Source: Enterobacter ludwigii
GTDB taxonomy: Bacteria; Pseudomonadota; Gammaproteobacteria; Enterobacterales; Enterobacteriaceae
Reading direction: 5' to 3'
NCBI GenBank assembly: GCA_900068845.1
Contig: CEFQ01000005.1
Span: 926,475-990,474 of the forward strand
DNA: 64,000 nt
Shown here: positions 18,340-25,442 of the stretch, in pieces
Numbering within the stretch: position 1 is the stretch's first letter
How the letters are laid out: the number at the start of each line of letters is the position of its first letter
Notes under the pieces: generated by a model
Told to the model about the DNA's origin: nothing
Seen by the model: only the letters and a program-made list of their open reading frames with translations
The model's database searches: none
Position numbers and translations under genes: made by a program

Positions 18340-18770
18340 GCTTTTGGCTCAACAGGCAGAAGCTGGATTGTCGTTGGCTTGGTCGCCATGCTGCCATCAG
18401 ACGATTTGTGGTCGATTTCCTGGCTGACTTTGTCGCCGTACTTCTTCGGGTTCATCCGGGCTAATGCCCATTTGCGAGTGTCAATGCGTAGGCGGGCTTT
18501 AGCAACGGCGGCGGACTCTTCAGTCGCATCGTCTGCTATCTCGAACATCTCTTCGAAGATGGCATCAGCGCGGGTCTCTGTTGCTGTCGCGTACTGGTCA
18601 CGAAACTCTTTATGTTCTGCTAACCAACGGAAGACAGACGTCTTGCTTGGCATGCCTGGGCGCTCGCAAACTTTGCGCAGGCTTTCACCATCAGCAAGCA
18701 GTGAACAGATGTCAGCAGCCACCTCTGGTAGATAATCAGAAGGGCGGCCAGTTTTAGCTTTGGTCGCCAT
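18336..18770 (-). CDS. Terminase small subunit (Sf6 gp1-like)
   Basis: A 144-aa protein starting MATKAKTGRPSDYLPEVAAD, with TRKWALARMNPKKYGDKVSQ near the C-terminus; both segments match my memory of Shigella phage Sf6 gp1 (140 aa). It binds the packaging site and hands DNA to the large subunit. A start 23 codons earlier is possible by frame but adds a sequence not shared with the family. Confidence 0.92.
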   Translation of the reverse strand: MATKAKTGRPSDYLPEVAADICSLLADGESLRKVCERPGMPSKTSVFRWLAEHKEFRDQYATATETRADAIFEEMFEIADDATEESAAVAKARLRIDTRKWALARMNPKKYGDKVSQEIDHKSSDGSMATKPTTIQLLPVEPKA

Positions 18771-18885
18771 ATTAGAATTTCCCGCTAGTAAGATAGATAT
18801 AACCCTCGGTAATGGCGAAATCGCCAACCGATGATTCATTGTGTTTATGCTGAAAGTTGAACTCTGTGAATGCAGTTTTCAGCAC

Positions 18886-18908
18886 AAAATAAAACCGCCC
18901 GAAGGCGG
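18886..18908 (-). terminator. Intrinsic terminator between lysis module and terminase
   Basis: On the minus strand the hairpin CCGCC-TTCGG-GGCGG-type (18895-18908) is followed by TTTTATTTT (down to 18886). It lies just after the small gene 18916-19212. Read-through by the Q-modified polymerase would be needed for head and tail expression. Confidence 0.8.
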
Positions 18909-18915
18909 CTGATTT

Positions 18916-19212
18916 TTATTTGCTTCTCTTTGGTGGCTCGTGAGCCTTTACCGTTTCGCCAGCATAAGATAGAACGTCGGCCCATACCTTATCGCCTACA
19001 GAGTGCCCCAAAAAGTTGAGCTTTCCGCCAAAGGTCGCCCAATTTTCCTCGGGAGTGCCATTCACCCAAAGAGAAATGTGCTCATGCGCCCTTTTGATGA
19101 CCTCATCAACTTTTACCTTGATGGTCGCGAAGTCCTCACCCATTTGTCGCTTTGCTGCTAACTGCTTAATTTCCGTTACATACCCTTCAACCAGACCTTG
19201 GGAATTGTCCAT
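18916..19212 (-). CDS. Phage protein of unknown function
   Basis: A 98-aa soluble, helical protein starting MDNSQGLVEGYVTEIKQLAA. It sits between Rz1 and the terminator before the terminase. No motif is recognised. Genes at this spot in lambdoid phages are often optional accessory genes; I cannot assign a role. Confidence 0.65.
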   Translation of the reverse strand: MDNSQGLVEGYVTEIKQLAAKRQMGEDFATIKVKVDEVIKRAHEHISLWVNGTPEENWATFGGKLNFLGHSVGDKVWADVLSYAGETVKAHEPPKRSK

Positions 19213-19259
19213 GTAGCCTCCTTTTTGCCGTGAAGCCACACTTTATCATCCGTACCTGA

Positions 19260-19568
19260 TTAATCCAGTTTGTCATTTGCCTGCTGCGTTACGTTGCCAG
19301 AATCAATCTTGCTTATCGCCCTCAGCTTGCCATTGCACTCATCCAGCGAATCAATTAGCTTAAAGTTAAGCAGGACGCTATCGCCGTATGTCATACCCTT
19401 CGGGATGTCAGGTATCGGGCATTCACTTAGCAGGCTTGCTGGTATTGGCAGGTGTGGCGTCGGCACCGTTGCGTACTGAATCTGCTTGCTCGCGCAGCCG
19501 CTCAACAACATCATCAGGCACAAGCATAACGCTGGGCTTACTGTCGCGGAGCGCATCTTTAACTTCAT
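19260..19568 (-). CDS. Rz1: Spanin outer-membrane lipoprotein Rz1
   Basis: A 102-aa lipoprotein, MKLKMRSATVSPALCLCLMM followed by lipobox LLSGC (Cys at residue 25). It is largely nested in a different frame inside the Rz gene and extends past its end, a hallmark of embedded/overlapping spanin genes. With Rz it bridges the periplasm and fuses inner and outer membranes at lysis. It is longer than lambda Rz1 and has two further Cys residues (SECPIP and DECNGK). Confidence 0.88.
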   Translation of the reverse strand: MKLKMRSATVSPALCLCLMMLLSGCASKQIQYATVPTPHLPIPASLLSECPIPDIPKGMTYGDSVLLNFKLIDSLDECNGKLRAISKIDSGNVTQQANDKLD

Positions 19569-19839
19569 CCTGCAACCCCTGCTGTTTCATCTCTGCCGCT
19601 GCACGGCGCTTGGTTTCTATTGCGACGATTCTGTTCTGCTCACCAATGCGGTCGGCAAGGTTTTTAATCGTGGCAGCCAGATCGTTGTTCTTACTCAGCA
19701 GCTCTGAGGTCAGCGTTCTCAGCTTCTCGTTGCGTTGAGTCAGGTTTTGGTTGTCATACCCAAGCTTCGCAATGAAGCCGATGATGATGACGGTAAATAT
19801 TACCGGGATTAGAATCTTCAGCGCGTTTAGATTCGGCAT
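19423..19839 (-). CDS. Rz: Spanin inner-membrane subunit Rz
   Basis: A 138-aa type II membrane protein: N-terminal membrane anchor ILIPVIFTVIIIGFIAKLGY (residues ~9-28), then a long periplasmic coiled coil (NQNLTQRNEKLRTLTSELLS...). It overlaps the endolysin stop by 13 bp. The coiled coil meets Rz1 in the outer membrane. Confidence 0.88.
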   Translation of the reverse strand: MPNLNALKILIPVIFTVIIIGFIAKLGYDNQNLTQRNEKLRTLTSELLSKNNDLAATIKNLADRIGEQNRIVAIETKRRAAAEMKQQGLQDEVKDALRDSKPSVMLVPDDVVERLREQADSVRNGADATPANTSKPAK

Positions 19840-20462
19840 AACACACTCTCTGCACGTTGGGTTCGTTCCTTGCGATCTGCCAGTCCGTTGCTGCCGCCGT
19901 TAACGACGCTAGTTAGCCCGACAACATCACCCCTGTCTGCGTACTGATTGCAGTTATTGGCTTTCCAGAACCAACCGGCGGAGCGTGCCGCATTGGCATC
20001 CTGAAGGAGTAAGTCAGGGTTATCTGCCAGTGGGAGATTTAGCGCATTACCACACGCAAGGTAGTTAGCCAGGAAGGTCACCTGTTTCAAACCACGGCCT
20101 CGATACTTCCAGCCGTCGCCATTAAGGTTATTGCCATAGCGCCCGCCGTACACGAGATTGGCGATCGCCGCCTGACGTTCTGGCGACAATGCTGATTCAC
20201 CGGGTTTGCGTCCAAGCTGCTGGCGCTGCGCATCTGTCAGTCGCGTGCCGAAAATCTTCAGGCCTTCCACACTGTAATTCAGACTTTCTTTCACCTGCGT
20301 GAAGCCGTTCGACTCGGTGCCGATTTGCCCGATGAAATATGCCTGACGCTTTGGTGTGTCGATGCCGAACTCTTTCATTGCCGCGGCAATGTGCGGGTAC
20401 CACTTATCAGCCAGCGCATCATTGATGCCGGCGGCTGCTTTGAACTGGTCACGGGTAATCAT
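19827..20462 (-). CDS. Endolysin, glycoside hydrolase family 19
   Basis: A 211-aa peptidoglycan hydrolase of the chitinase-like GH19 family. The catalytic Glu is in FIGQIGTESNGFTQVKESLN (residues ~43-62), and GDGWKYRGRGLKQVTFLANY (~115-134) is a conserved GH19 segment. There is no signal peptide, so release depends on the holin. It overlaps the holin stop by 4 bp. Confidence 0.92.
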   Translation of the reverse strand: MITRDQFKAAAGINDALADKWYPHIAAAMKEFGIDTPKRQAYFIGQIGTESNGFTQVKESLNYSVEGLKIFGTRLTDAQRQQLGRKPGESALSPERQAAIANLVYGGRYGNNLNGDGWKYRGRGLKQVTFLANYLACGNALNLPLADNPDLLLQDANAARSAGWFWKANNCNQYADRGDVVGLTSVVNGGSNGLADRKERTQRAESVLCRI

Positions 20463-20782
20463 TCGGCAACTCCCGCATCACCTGCAGCTTTTTGCAGGAA
20501 ACGCTTTTCAAGTGCTTTGATCAGAGATGAGCCAGACCAGCCAGCCATGCCGCAGATTGCGCCGGTTACTTCCTGAGGCCACGCCCAGTAGGTAGCGAGC
20601 AGCATCATCAGGAAACCAGCGAATATGGATACGATTAGCTGCAGGCAAAGCGTGCGCCAGCTGAAAGTATCTCCACTTAGAACCTTGTAGGCATATGCTG
20701 CCACCGCGCCGAGTACAGTCATGCCCAGCGCAATCAGCGTGGCAATTAAGCCCGGATCTGATTTGTAAGGCATACGTTTCAT
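20459..20782 (-). CDS. Holin
   Basis: A 107-aa membrane protein starting MKRMPYKSDPGLIATLIALG. Hydrophobic helices: ~10-32, ~43-64 and probably ~68-85, then a charged cytoplasmic tail. It forms the pores that release the endolysin. I chose the ATG at 20782; a longer in-frame start would put 20 polar residues before it. Directly upstream of the endolysin. Confidence 0.82.
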   Translation of the reverse strand: MKRMPYKSDPGLIATLIALGMTVLGAVAAYAYKVLSGDTFSWRTLCLQLIVSIFAGFLMMLLATYWAWPQEVTGAICGMAGWSGSSLIKALEKRFLQKAAGDAGVAE

Positions 20783-21128
20783 TTCCACCCCCGCGTAGGG
20801 GACTTGTCCAAATAGGAATTGTCTAAATGTTGAACAGGACAAGCCCGGGTAAACTTCATCTTGTCGATAGAAGAAGTTCCGCCTTGCGCCGTTGGGTAGC
20901 CAATAAGAAAGAATCCGCCTGAGTGCGGATTTTTTTATGCATAAAAGACGCCCGATGCCACACAGGATAACGAGGGATGTTTAATTTGATTGGCACGGGC
21001 GAAAGAAGAAAGGCCAGCTCTGTGGCTGACCTTTGAAAAATCTCAGGCAATCTCAAAAGTGCCTGATTTTGATATTTGGTTGTGCAATAAACATCATCGG
21101 GCACACGATTAAATGCGCCCTGTGATGA
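20783..21128. other. Untranslated gap in the late operon
   Basis: No convincing gene is seen in 346 bp. It holds an inverted repeat, CTTGTCC/GGACAAG, around 20802-20843 and a plus-strand hairpin AATCCGC-CTGAGT-GCGGATT followed by T7 around 20909-20937. A minus-strand open frame of 82 codons (20856-21104) has no good ribosome site and unlikely composition. Confidence 0.5.
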
Positions 21129-21518
21129 TTACGGCTCGTCGTAAAGCTTCTGCTTCAGAAGATAACCTTCCAGCAGCCAGATTTTGTTTACTGCGTTTTG
21201 TCGCGCGATTTTGCGACCAATTTCTGCATCAAAGTTTTCTGGACTTGCACATGCCGACTCGCCTGTCACGGTGAAGCCGTTTTCCAGAACCAGCACACAG
21301 AAAGTCAGGAGCTTTAGCTGATTGAAGTCATCAAGCTCTACTGACTGATTGACCTTTTCGCCACCATCTCTTTCAACGCGGATATTTGCGCCACTACGCC
21401 CATCAGCAGCGGTGAAGTAGTGCTCACTGGTGATGATATCTTCTACGTGCTTTGGCGTGACGCGAGGAGCAGTCTTGCCTTTCTCGACAATTTCTTTTTC
21501 GATTTGCTGGTCGTTCAT
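21129..21518 (-). CDS. Gp49-like phage protein
   Basis: A 129-aa protein of the Gp49/66 family found first in late or lysis operons of many lambdoid phages. Visible segment: ITSEHYFTAADGRSGANIRV and NKIWLLEGYLLKQKLYDEP at the end. The function is not established. It is the first gene after the late promoter and its terminator. Confidence 0.78.
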   Translation of the reverse strand: MNDQQIEKEIVEKGKTAPRVTPKHVEDIITSEHYFTAADGRSGANIRVERDGGEKVNQSVELDDFNQLKLLTFCVLVLENGFTVTGESACASPENFDAEIGRKIARQNAVNKIWLLEGYLLKQKLYDEP

Positions 21519-21544
21519 AATTATGACCTCTGGCTTTTAGGCAA

Positions 21545-21581
21545 CAAAAAAGCCCTTGCAGATGGTGAGTCCGCAGGGCTT
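21545..21581 (-). terminator. Late terminator tR'-like
   Basis: Minus-strand hairpin AAGCCCT...AGGGCTT (arms 21575-21581 and 21550-21556) followed by a T run (21549-21546). It lies about 75 bp downstream of the predicted late promoter and before all late genes, the exact arrangement where Q-type proteins antiterminate. Confidence 0.82.
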
Positions 21582-21655
21582 CTTAATTATCACAATTTAC
21601 TTGTTCGATTGCTGTCCGGGCATCCTTAAGAACACTTACGGCAGCTTAGGTGAAT

Positions 21656-21684
21656 ATCATTGCTCATTTGCTCTTTGCTGTCAA
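21656..21684 (-). promoter_or_regulatory. Late promoter PR'-like
   Basis: Minus strand -35 TTGACA (21684-21679), 17-bp spacer, -10 AATGAT (21661-21656, 4 of 6 matches). It begins seven bases after the stop of the DUF1133 gene, as lambda PR' follows Q. It should transcribe the terminator and then lysis, head and tail genes. Confidence 0.75.
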
Positions 21685-21690
21685 TGGCCT

Positions 21691-22182
21691 CTATGCAACT
21701 TTCCGCAATTTCGACACTACTTTCCGCTCATTCATCGCTTTTAGCAGCGGAGTGTAGATCAAGTACAATGACGCTGAGAGAATTTCCTTTACCTCTCTTC
21801 GGCAGGTAGCCAGCGATGGGGACTTAACACGATTACCACCCCTTGTTGCTATTTTGCGAGGACTTGCGGTCTTGTGCATATACACTGCAATTGCGTATTC
21901 AGATGAACCATGCGCGTAGTAGCTAAGCAGTATGCCAAAGGCTTTTTTATCGATGCACATGACGGAGTCCACGACCTGAGAAATCAAGAGTCCGTCATCA
22001 TCGTTGCACATTGGCCGGTATGGATATGATTGTGGTTCAACAGTAGCCATGTATTGCGCTATGACGCTGCTCTGGCGCTTATCCAGCCTTCCTGAATACA
22101 CCCACGCGCCGAATAATTCCATCCAACCATTTACCCAATCGAATTGCTCTTTCGTCAGGCTGAGCTCTTTAATCTGTCGCAT
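21691..22182 (-). CDS. DUF1133 antitermination protein (Q-type)
   Basis: A 163-aa protein, MRQIKELSLTKEQFDWVNGW..., of the DUF1133 family that replaces lambda Q in many prophages. Residues ~110-140 (ASPRKIATRGGNRVKSPSLA) are basic and probably DNA-binding. It is directly followed by the late promoter and terminator pair, which supports the role. Its start overlaps the HNH gene end by 14 bp; upstream ATG at 22197 is less likely. Confidence 0.8.
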   Translation of the reverse strand: MRQIKELSLTKEQFDWVNGWMELFGAWVYSGRLDKRQSSVIAQYMATVEPQSYPYRPMCNDDDGLLISQVVDSVMCIDKKAFGILLSYYAHGSSEYAIAVYMHKTASPRKIATRGGNRVKSPSLATCRREVKEILSASLYLIYTPLLKAMNERKVVSKLRKVA

Positions 22183-22747
22183 GATTTCTCTCCGCATTTG
22201 GCCTGCCGTGGTTAGGGTGAAACCCGGATGCTATTTCTGCTTGCTTACGCGCTGTTCTCGCTTCCTCTACCGTATCGAAATAGCCTATGTGCATATCTCG
22301 TCCGTCAACCTTGAGGCGGGCTCGGTATTTTTTGTGATACACGCACCAATAGACGCCATTAGTTCCATCTGGCCTGTGTTTAACGCCTGCTCTGTTGCGG
22401 TTGTTTTCGGAGATATTTACGTTTCTGAGGTTGGAGATTCGCTGGTCTTTTCGATCGCCATTGATATGATCGATGAGGTCTGGCATTTCACCGTAGAACA
22501 TCAACCAAATAAGCCGATGAACCTGCATCCTTTTCCCTAGAAGGCCGACTCCCATATAGCCCTTATTTCCAACGCTTCCTGCATCCTGTCTGGCGTGCGC
22601 CGTATTGAAACCAACCCAATCACATTTTCTCTTGAAGTGATTCATCGGCCTTTCTTTCCACTTAAACGAGCCTGTATCTGGCTTGTACTCGAAACACTCA
22701 ATGCAATAAATCCTGAGCATGTCCAAGTCATACTCGCGTACTGGCAT
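22169..22747 (-). CDS. HNH homing-type endonuclease with AP2 domain
   Basis: A 192-aa free-standing endonuclease. The HNH core reads MQVHRLIWLMFYGEMPDLID then HINGDRKDQRISNLRNVN (His-Asn-His type, residues ~75-115); the C-terminal AP2-like DNA-binding part is NGVYWCVYHKKYRARLKVDG (~130-150) with HIGYFDTVEEARTA. It is wedged between the 44-aa gene and the Q-type gene with overlaps at both ends, as expected of an intergenic mobile gene. Confidence 0.88.
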   Translation of the reverse strand: MPVREYDLDMLRIYCIECFEYKPDTGSFKWKERPMNHFKRKCDWVGFNTAHARQDAGSVGNKGYMGVGLLGKRMQVHRLIWLMFYGEMPDLIDHINGDRKDQRISNLRNVNISENNRNRAGVKHRPDGTNGVYWCVYHKKYRARLKVDGRDMHIGYFDTVEEARTARKQAEIASGFHPNHGRPNAERNHATD

Positions 22748-22862
22748 GTTTCACCCCCATAATTTTCGCTGTGTTACGCAATATGCGGTAGTTGATTTCG
22801 AACATGCGGCGGGCGCGGTACATCCGCAGCAGTTGCCACTTCTGTCTGAGGTAGTCGGTCAT
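22728..22862 (-). CDS. Small basic phage protein
   Basis: A 44-aa protein, MTDYLRQKWQLLRMYRARRM..., whose ATG makes a 4-bp ATGA overlap with the RusA stop. It is strongly basic and helical. Its last codons overlap the start of the HNH gene by 20 bp, so the C-terminus may have been altered when the endonuclease inserted. Function unknown. Confidence 0.7.
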   Translation of the reverse strand: MTDYLRQKWQLLRMYRARRMFEINYRILRNTAKIMGVKHASTRV

Positions 22863-23221
22863 GCGGCCCCCAATTCGGTAATGATGATTTCCAATCTGCC
22901 ACCCTTCACCACTTCGCAGCGAACCATGCGCACGTCATCAATCAAGCTGTCGTCAGCTATGACGCCTGCATGGGTGAGTGAGTCGAGGGGTGCTTTGAAA
23001 AGGTTGTCGAGGTCACGCCGGGCGCGTGTAGGTGGATAAGCGAGAATTTTTACTTTCAGCCTGCCGGCCAGTTTGAATTGCTGATTTGCTTCAGTGATTT
23101 GCTGAATTACTGCTGAGGTGTATTCCCTTCCCTTTTTGCTTTTTATCTTTCGCCCGCGGAACACTGAGAAGAGGTTATTGTTTCCGGGCGGCCACGGTAG
23201 GGTAAGCCTGTATTCATTCAT
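22859..23221 (-). CDS. rusA: RusA-family Holliday junction resolvase
   Basis: A 120-aa homodimeric endonuclease that cuts four-way junctions, useful for resolving phage recombination intermediates before packaging. The conserved aspartates are in RRDLDNLFKAPLDSLTHAGV (residues ~69-88) and ADDSLIDDVRM; the N-terminus has LTLPWPPGNNNLF. It overlaps the DUF1364 gene by 4 bp. Confidence 0.92.
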   Translation of the reverse strand: MNEYRLTLPWPPGNNNLFSVFRGRKIKSKKGREYTSAVIQQITEANQQFKLAGRLKVKILAYPPTRARRDLDNLFKAPLDSLTHAGVIADDSLIDDVRMVRCEVVKGGRLEIIITELGAA

Positions 23222-23508
23222 CGCTTTAGCTTGCCCTCCTGCAGTAATGCACTCTGTGTCCTGATAACGCCCTCAAGGTGAGCGATACGCGCTTCTGTCA
23301 CTTCACAGCGCCTTGTGCGGCGATCAATCTCGTCATGGCACGCTGAACAGGCCCAAGCTCCAAAAAGGTCATCTGGCTTCATGCCGGTTCCGCAGATGCC
23401 GACCATGCGGTAATGCGCCAGCACGACTGTTTCCGGGTTGCCGTTGCAGATACCGACCAGCCTTACCTGGCATTCTCTGCCGCGTGCTTCATTGCGTAGT
23501 TTGGTCAT
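23218..23508 (-). CDS. DUF1364 nuclease-like protein
   Basis: A 96-aa protein of the DUF1364 family (nin region, NinG-adjacent in phages). It carries a compact Cys/His set: CQVRLVGICNGN at residues ~13-24 and FGAWACSACHDEIDRRTRRC at ~48-67, which looks like a zinc-bound HNH-type fold. The role in recombination or DNA processing is suspected but not shown. Confidence 0.82.
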   Translation of the reverse strand: MTKLRNEARGRECQVRLVGICNGNPETVVLAHYRMVGICGTGMKPDDLFGAWACSACHDEIDRRTRRCEVTEARIAHLEGVIRTQSALLQEGKLKR

Positions 23509-23674
23509 CGCTTCCTCCGCACATCATGAAATTCGGGTCGCTCATTAGCTCCACCTCGCAAGCGCTGCAGCAATAGGTCTCGCAATCGGCCAGGGTAATG
23601 GCGCAGAACACGCACGCCAAAGCAGATAGCTCGCCAGCGCCAGTAGGCGGATTTGATGGGGTTGTGTTGCTCAT
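23489..23674 (-). CDS. Small Cys-rich protein, overlapping frame
   Basis: A 61-aa frame starting MSNTTPSNPPTGAGELS with two Cys pairs (LACVFCAITL and CETYCCSACE). It overlaps the end of the zinc-ribbon gene 23505-23780 in another frame and the start of the DUF1364 gene. It is more protein-like here than the arginine-rich end of the other frame, so either both are translated or a frameshift joins them. Confidence 0.5.
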   Translation of the reverse strand: MSNTTPSNPPTGAGELSALACVFCAITLADCETYCCSACEVELMSDPNFMMCGGSDDQTTQ

Positions 23675-23780
23675 ACTCCTCCCACTTGAGGTCGTTTTCG
23701 CATTGGTTGCATGCGATTTCGTAGTAGTGCTTATCTTCACTGGTGAGGATGGTGTGGCAGCGGGTGCAGCGTTCACGCAT
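23505..23780 (-). CDS. Zinc-ribbon phage protein
   Basis: A 91-aa protein starting MRERCTRCHTILTSEDKHYY with a CxxC...CxxC zinc ribbon (RCTRCH and ACNQCE). The first ~45 residues look genuine; the last ~45 are arginine-rich and may be a by-product of the overlapping frame 23489-23674. The start overlaps the methyltransferase stop by 8 bp and the stop forms an ATGA with DUF1364. Confidence 0.65.
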   Translation of the reverse strand: MRERCTRCHTILTSEDKHYYEIACNQCENDLKWEEYEQHNPIKSAYWRWRAICFGVRVLRHYPGRLRDLLLQRLRGGANERPEFHDVRRKR

Positions 23781-24705
23781 GTTGAACCTCCATGAACGCC
23801 TCTATAAATCCTTTCGCGACTTCCGCGTTGATCGCGTTACCGTAGGCGCGCAGTCGTCCCACTCTTTGGGGAGCGCCATTAGCCAGCGGGAATGTGCCGG
23901 GCTCAACTGGCCGCCACTTTCCATCCCGGCAGAGGAGCCAGTCAGAATCTCTCCAGAAGCCGTTAACCGGATTGGCTGAGCTATCGAAGCAAAGTCCTGC
24001 AGGCGCTGCTGAATCTTCGTCCCGTCTATTCTCTTCATGCTCATTGCATTTTCCGGGCTTGGCGTCCTGTCGTTGCTCGATGCTGTAGGTGTTGGCCATC
24101 CCGCTAACATTGCAAAGTCGTTCAGGTTTGAACCGTGCCGTGTCGCACCCATCGCTCTTGCAATCTGTCCGCCACCCGAGCTGTCGCTTGCTTGCGGCGT
24201 TGGCCACCCAGAAGAGGCGCTGTCTGATATGCGGCGCACCGAAGCCCGCAGCGCAAATATCAAGTGCTGCTGAGGCGTAGCCCGTTCCTTCCAGGTCAGC
24301 TTGTACAAGGTCGAGCCAAGCAAGTCCGTCTTTGCTCGCAACCTGCTCTCCAAAGATTGTCTCAGGTCGCAGCTTTTCGATGAGGTAGTGGAAGTGGGGC
24401 CAAAGGTGCCGCTCGTCATCAAACCCAGCGCCTTTGCCTGCGTCGCTGAAAGGTTGGCATGGGCAGCTTCCTGTCCACACTGGCCGATCGTCACTCCATC
24501 CTGACTGGCGGAGCGCGTAACTCCAGACGCCAATTCCGGCGAAGAAGTGACACTGTGTGAAGCCTCGCAAATCTCCGGGTGTAACATCCTCAATACTCCT
24601 TTCATCAACAACGCCGGCGGCGATGTGTCCTGCTTCAATTAAGTTACGCAGCCACTGGGCGGCGTAGGGGTCGATTTCGTTATACCAGGCAAAAGGCTTT
24701 GGCAT
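23773..24705 (-). CDS. DNA cytosine-5 methyltransferase
   Basis: A 310-aa C5-cytosine methyltransferase. Motif I is FFAGIGVWSYALRQSGW (~54-70), motif IV GSCPCQPFSDAGKGAGFDDE with the catalytic Cys, motif VI GEQV, motif VIII RQRLFWVA, and motif X RLRAYGNAINAEVAKGFI near the end. It probably protects phage DNA from host restriction. The start at MPKPFAWYNEID is chosen; an upstream start would overlap the HNH gene more. A second open frame of 278 codons lies wholly inside it (23802-24638). Confidence 0.9.
   Translation of the reverse strand: MPKPFAWYNEIDPYAAQWLRNLIEAGHIAAGVVDERSIEDVTPGDLRGFTQCHFFAGIGVWSYALRQSGWSDDRPVWTGSCPCQPFSDAGKGAGFDDERHLWPHFHYLIEKLRPETIFGEQVASKDGLAWLDLVQADLEGTGYASAALDICAAGFGAPHIRQRLFWVANAASKRQLGWRTDCKSDGCDTARFKPERLCNVSGMANTYSIEQRQDAKPGKCNEHEENRRDEDSAAPAGLCFDSSANPVNGFWRDSDWLLCRDGKWRPVEPGTFPLANGAPQRVGRLRAYGNAINAEVAKGFIEAFMEVQHA
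23802..24638 (-). CDS. Overprinted frame within the methyltransferase gene
   Basis: A 278-codon open frame, same strand, shifted by one base from the methyltransferase. It reads like a protein: MLHPEICEASHSVTSSPELA, LGSTLYKLTWKERATPQQHL, two copies of a GWPTPxAS motif (GWPTPQASD and GWPTPTASS), and GSSAGMESGGQLSPAHSRWL near the end. I recall similar sequences deposited as hypothetical proteins beside phage and bacterial methyltransferases. Real start may be 24605 or 24587. Translation is unproven; it may be a frame open only by codon bias. Confidence 0.45.
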   Translation of the reverse strand: MKQDTSPPALLMKGVLRMLHPEICEASHSVTSSPELASGVTRSASQDGVTIGQCGQEAAHANLSATQAKALGLMTSGTFGPTSTTSSKSCDLRQSLESRLRAKTDLLGSTLYKLTWKERATPQQHLIFALRASVRRISDSASSGWPTPQASDSSGGGQIARAMGATRHGSNLNDFAMLAGWPTPTASSNDRTPSPENAMSMKRIDGTKIQQRLQDFASIAQPIRLTASGEILTGSSAGMESGGQLSPAHSRWLMALPKEWDDCAPTVTRSTRKSRKDL

Positions 24706-25129
24706 TCGTCTTCTCCTTTCTGCGAGCTCTGGCATCTCTTGCGCGCATATTTGAGCAGATGCGGCATTGACGTGTTTTCTGCTTCGTAATGATTAGATTT
24801 TCACCTTCCAAAGGATGCCCTCGCATGCAGTGAGTTTTTCTGGCGTTCTCGCCCATGACTGTATTGCTGCGGGCGATGTTTTCTTGGTGGGTGACAATGT
24901 CCAAGTGCTTGGGATTCACGCACCTGCGGTTTTTACAGAGGTGATCTATCTCTTTATCCGGAGGAATTTCTGCTACATAGAATCGGTATGCGACCCTGTG
25001 CGCTTGCTCGGCGCGAGCACCATTCCATATCTGGCCATATCCATTTTTGTAGAGGCTTCCTGTGAATTCCCAGCATCCGCTATTAGGATTCTTTGCTACT
25101 TTCGATAAGAGCCTTTCTTCTAAGGTCAT
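24680..25129 (-). CDS. HNH endonuclease
   Basis: A 149-aa endonuclease. The HNH core is AEQAHRVAYRFYVAEIPPDK then EIDHLCKNRRCVNPKHLDIV (residues ~40-80), followed by a second Cys set (CMRGHPLEGENL and CRICSNMRARDARARRK) that should bind zinc. It is inserted between a 56-aa gene (ATGA overlap) and the methyltransferase (26-bp overlap). Likely a mobile homing-type gene. Confidence 0.87.
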   Translation of the reverse strand: MTLEERLLSKVAKNPNSGCWEFTGSLYKNGYGQIWNGARAEQAHRVAYRFYVAEIPPDKEIDHLCKNRRCVNPKHLDIVTHQENIARSNTVMGENARKTHCMRGHPLEGENLIITKQKTRQCRICSNMRARDARARRKEKTNAKAFCLV

Positions 25130-25296
25130 CGTGTGAACCTCACTCTGTTAGCTGCAGACTGGCGCAGCCCTTCCAGATACCTGAAGGTGGTAACTTGCGA
25201 TTCAGTGAGTTTGGGCTTGGGTTTCTTGCGGGGTGATTTGGTGTCGTAGATTGCGTGGTTTTCGTAGCGTTCCCAGATGGATTTGCTTTTCTTCAT
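25126..25296 (-). CDS. Small basic phage protein
   Basis: A 56-aa protein, MKKSKSIWERYENHAIYDTK..., rich in Lys and Arg. I choose this start because it forms an ATGA overlap with the upstream 49-aa gene; longer in-frame starts run through that gene and NinB. Function unknown; part of the nin-like block. Confidence 0.65.
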   Translation of the reverse strand: MKKSKSIWERYENHAIYDTKSPRKKPKPKLTESQVTTFRYLEGLRQSAANRVRFTR

Positions 25297-25442
25297 CTCG
25301 CCCTCGCTAACATATGGCGGCATGTGTCGATGCTGCAGCCCATGCGCTGGCTGATGATTGCGAATGTCAGCCCCATTTTTCTTAGCTTCCCTACCTTGTT
25401 GCACTCTTCCTGTGTGTGGTGTTGGTATCTGCCTTTGCTCAT
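25293..25442 (-). CDS. Small helix-turn-helix phage protein
   Basis: A 49-aa protein starting MSKGRYQHHTQEECNKVGKL; residues 20-48 (RKMGLTFAIISQRMGCSIDT) look like a helix-turn-helix. It overlaps NinB and the next gene by 4 bp each, so it is in a coupled chain. Probably DNA-binding; role unknown. Confidence 0.68.
   Translation of the reverse strand: MSKGRYQHHTQEECNKVGKLRKMGLTFAIISQRMGCSIDTCRHMLARAR

Noticed and set aside
20802..20843. Inverted repeat CTTGTCC/GGACAAG upstream of the holin
   Set aside because: Seven-base arms with a loop of nearly 30 bases are weak; could be chance.
20856..21104. Open frame of 82 codons on the minus strand in the late operon
   Set aside because: No ribosome site, unlikely composition, and it spans a terminator-like hairpin.
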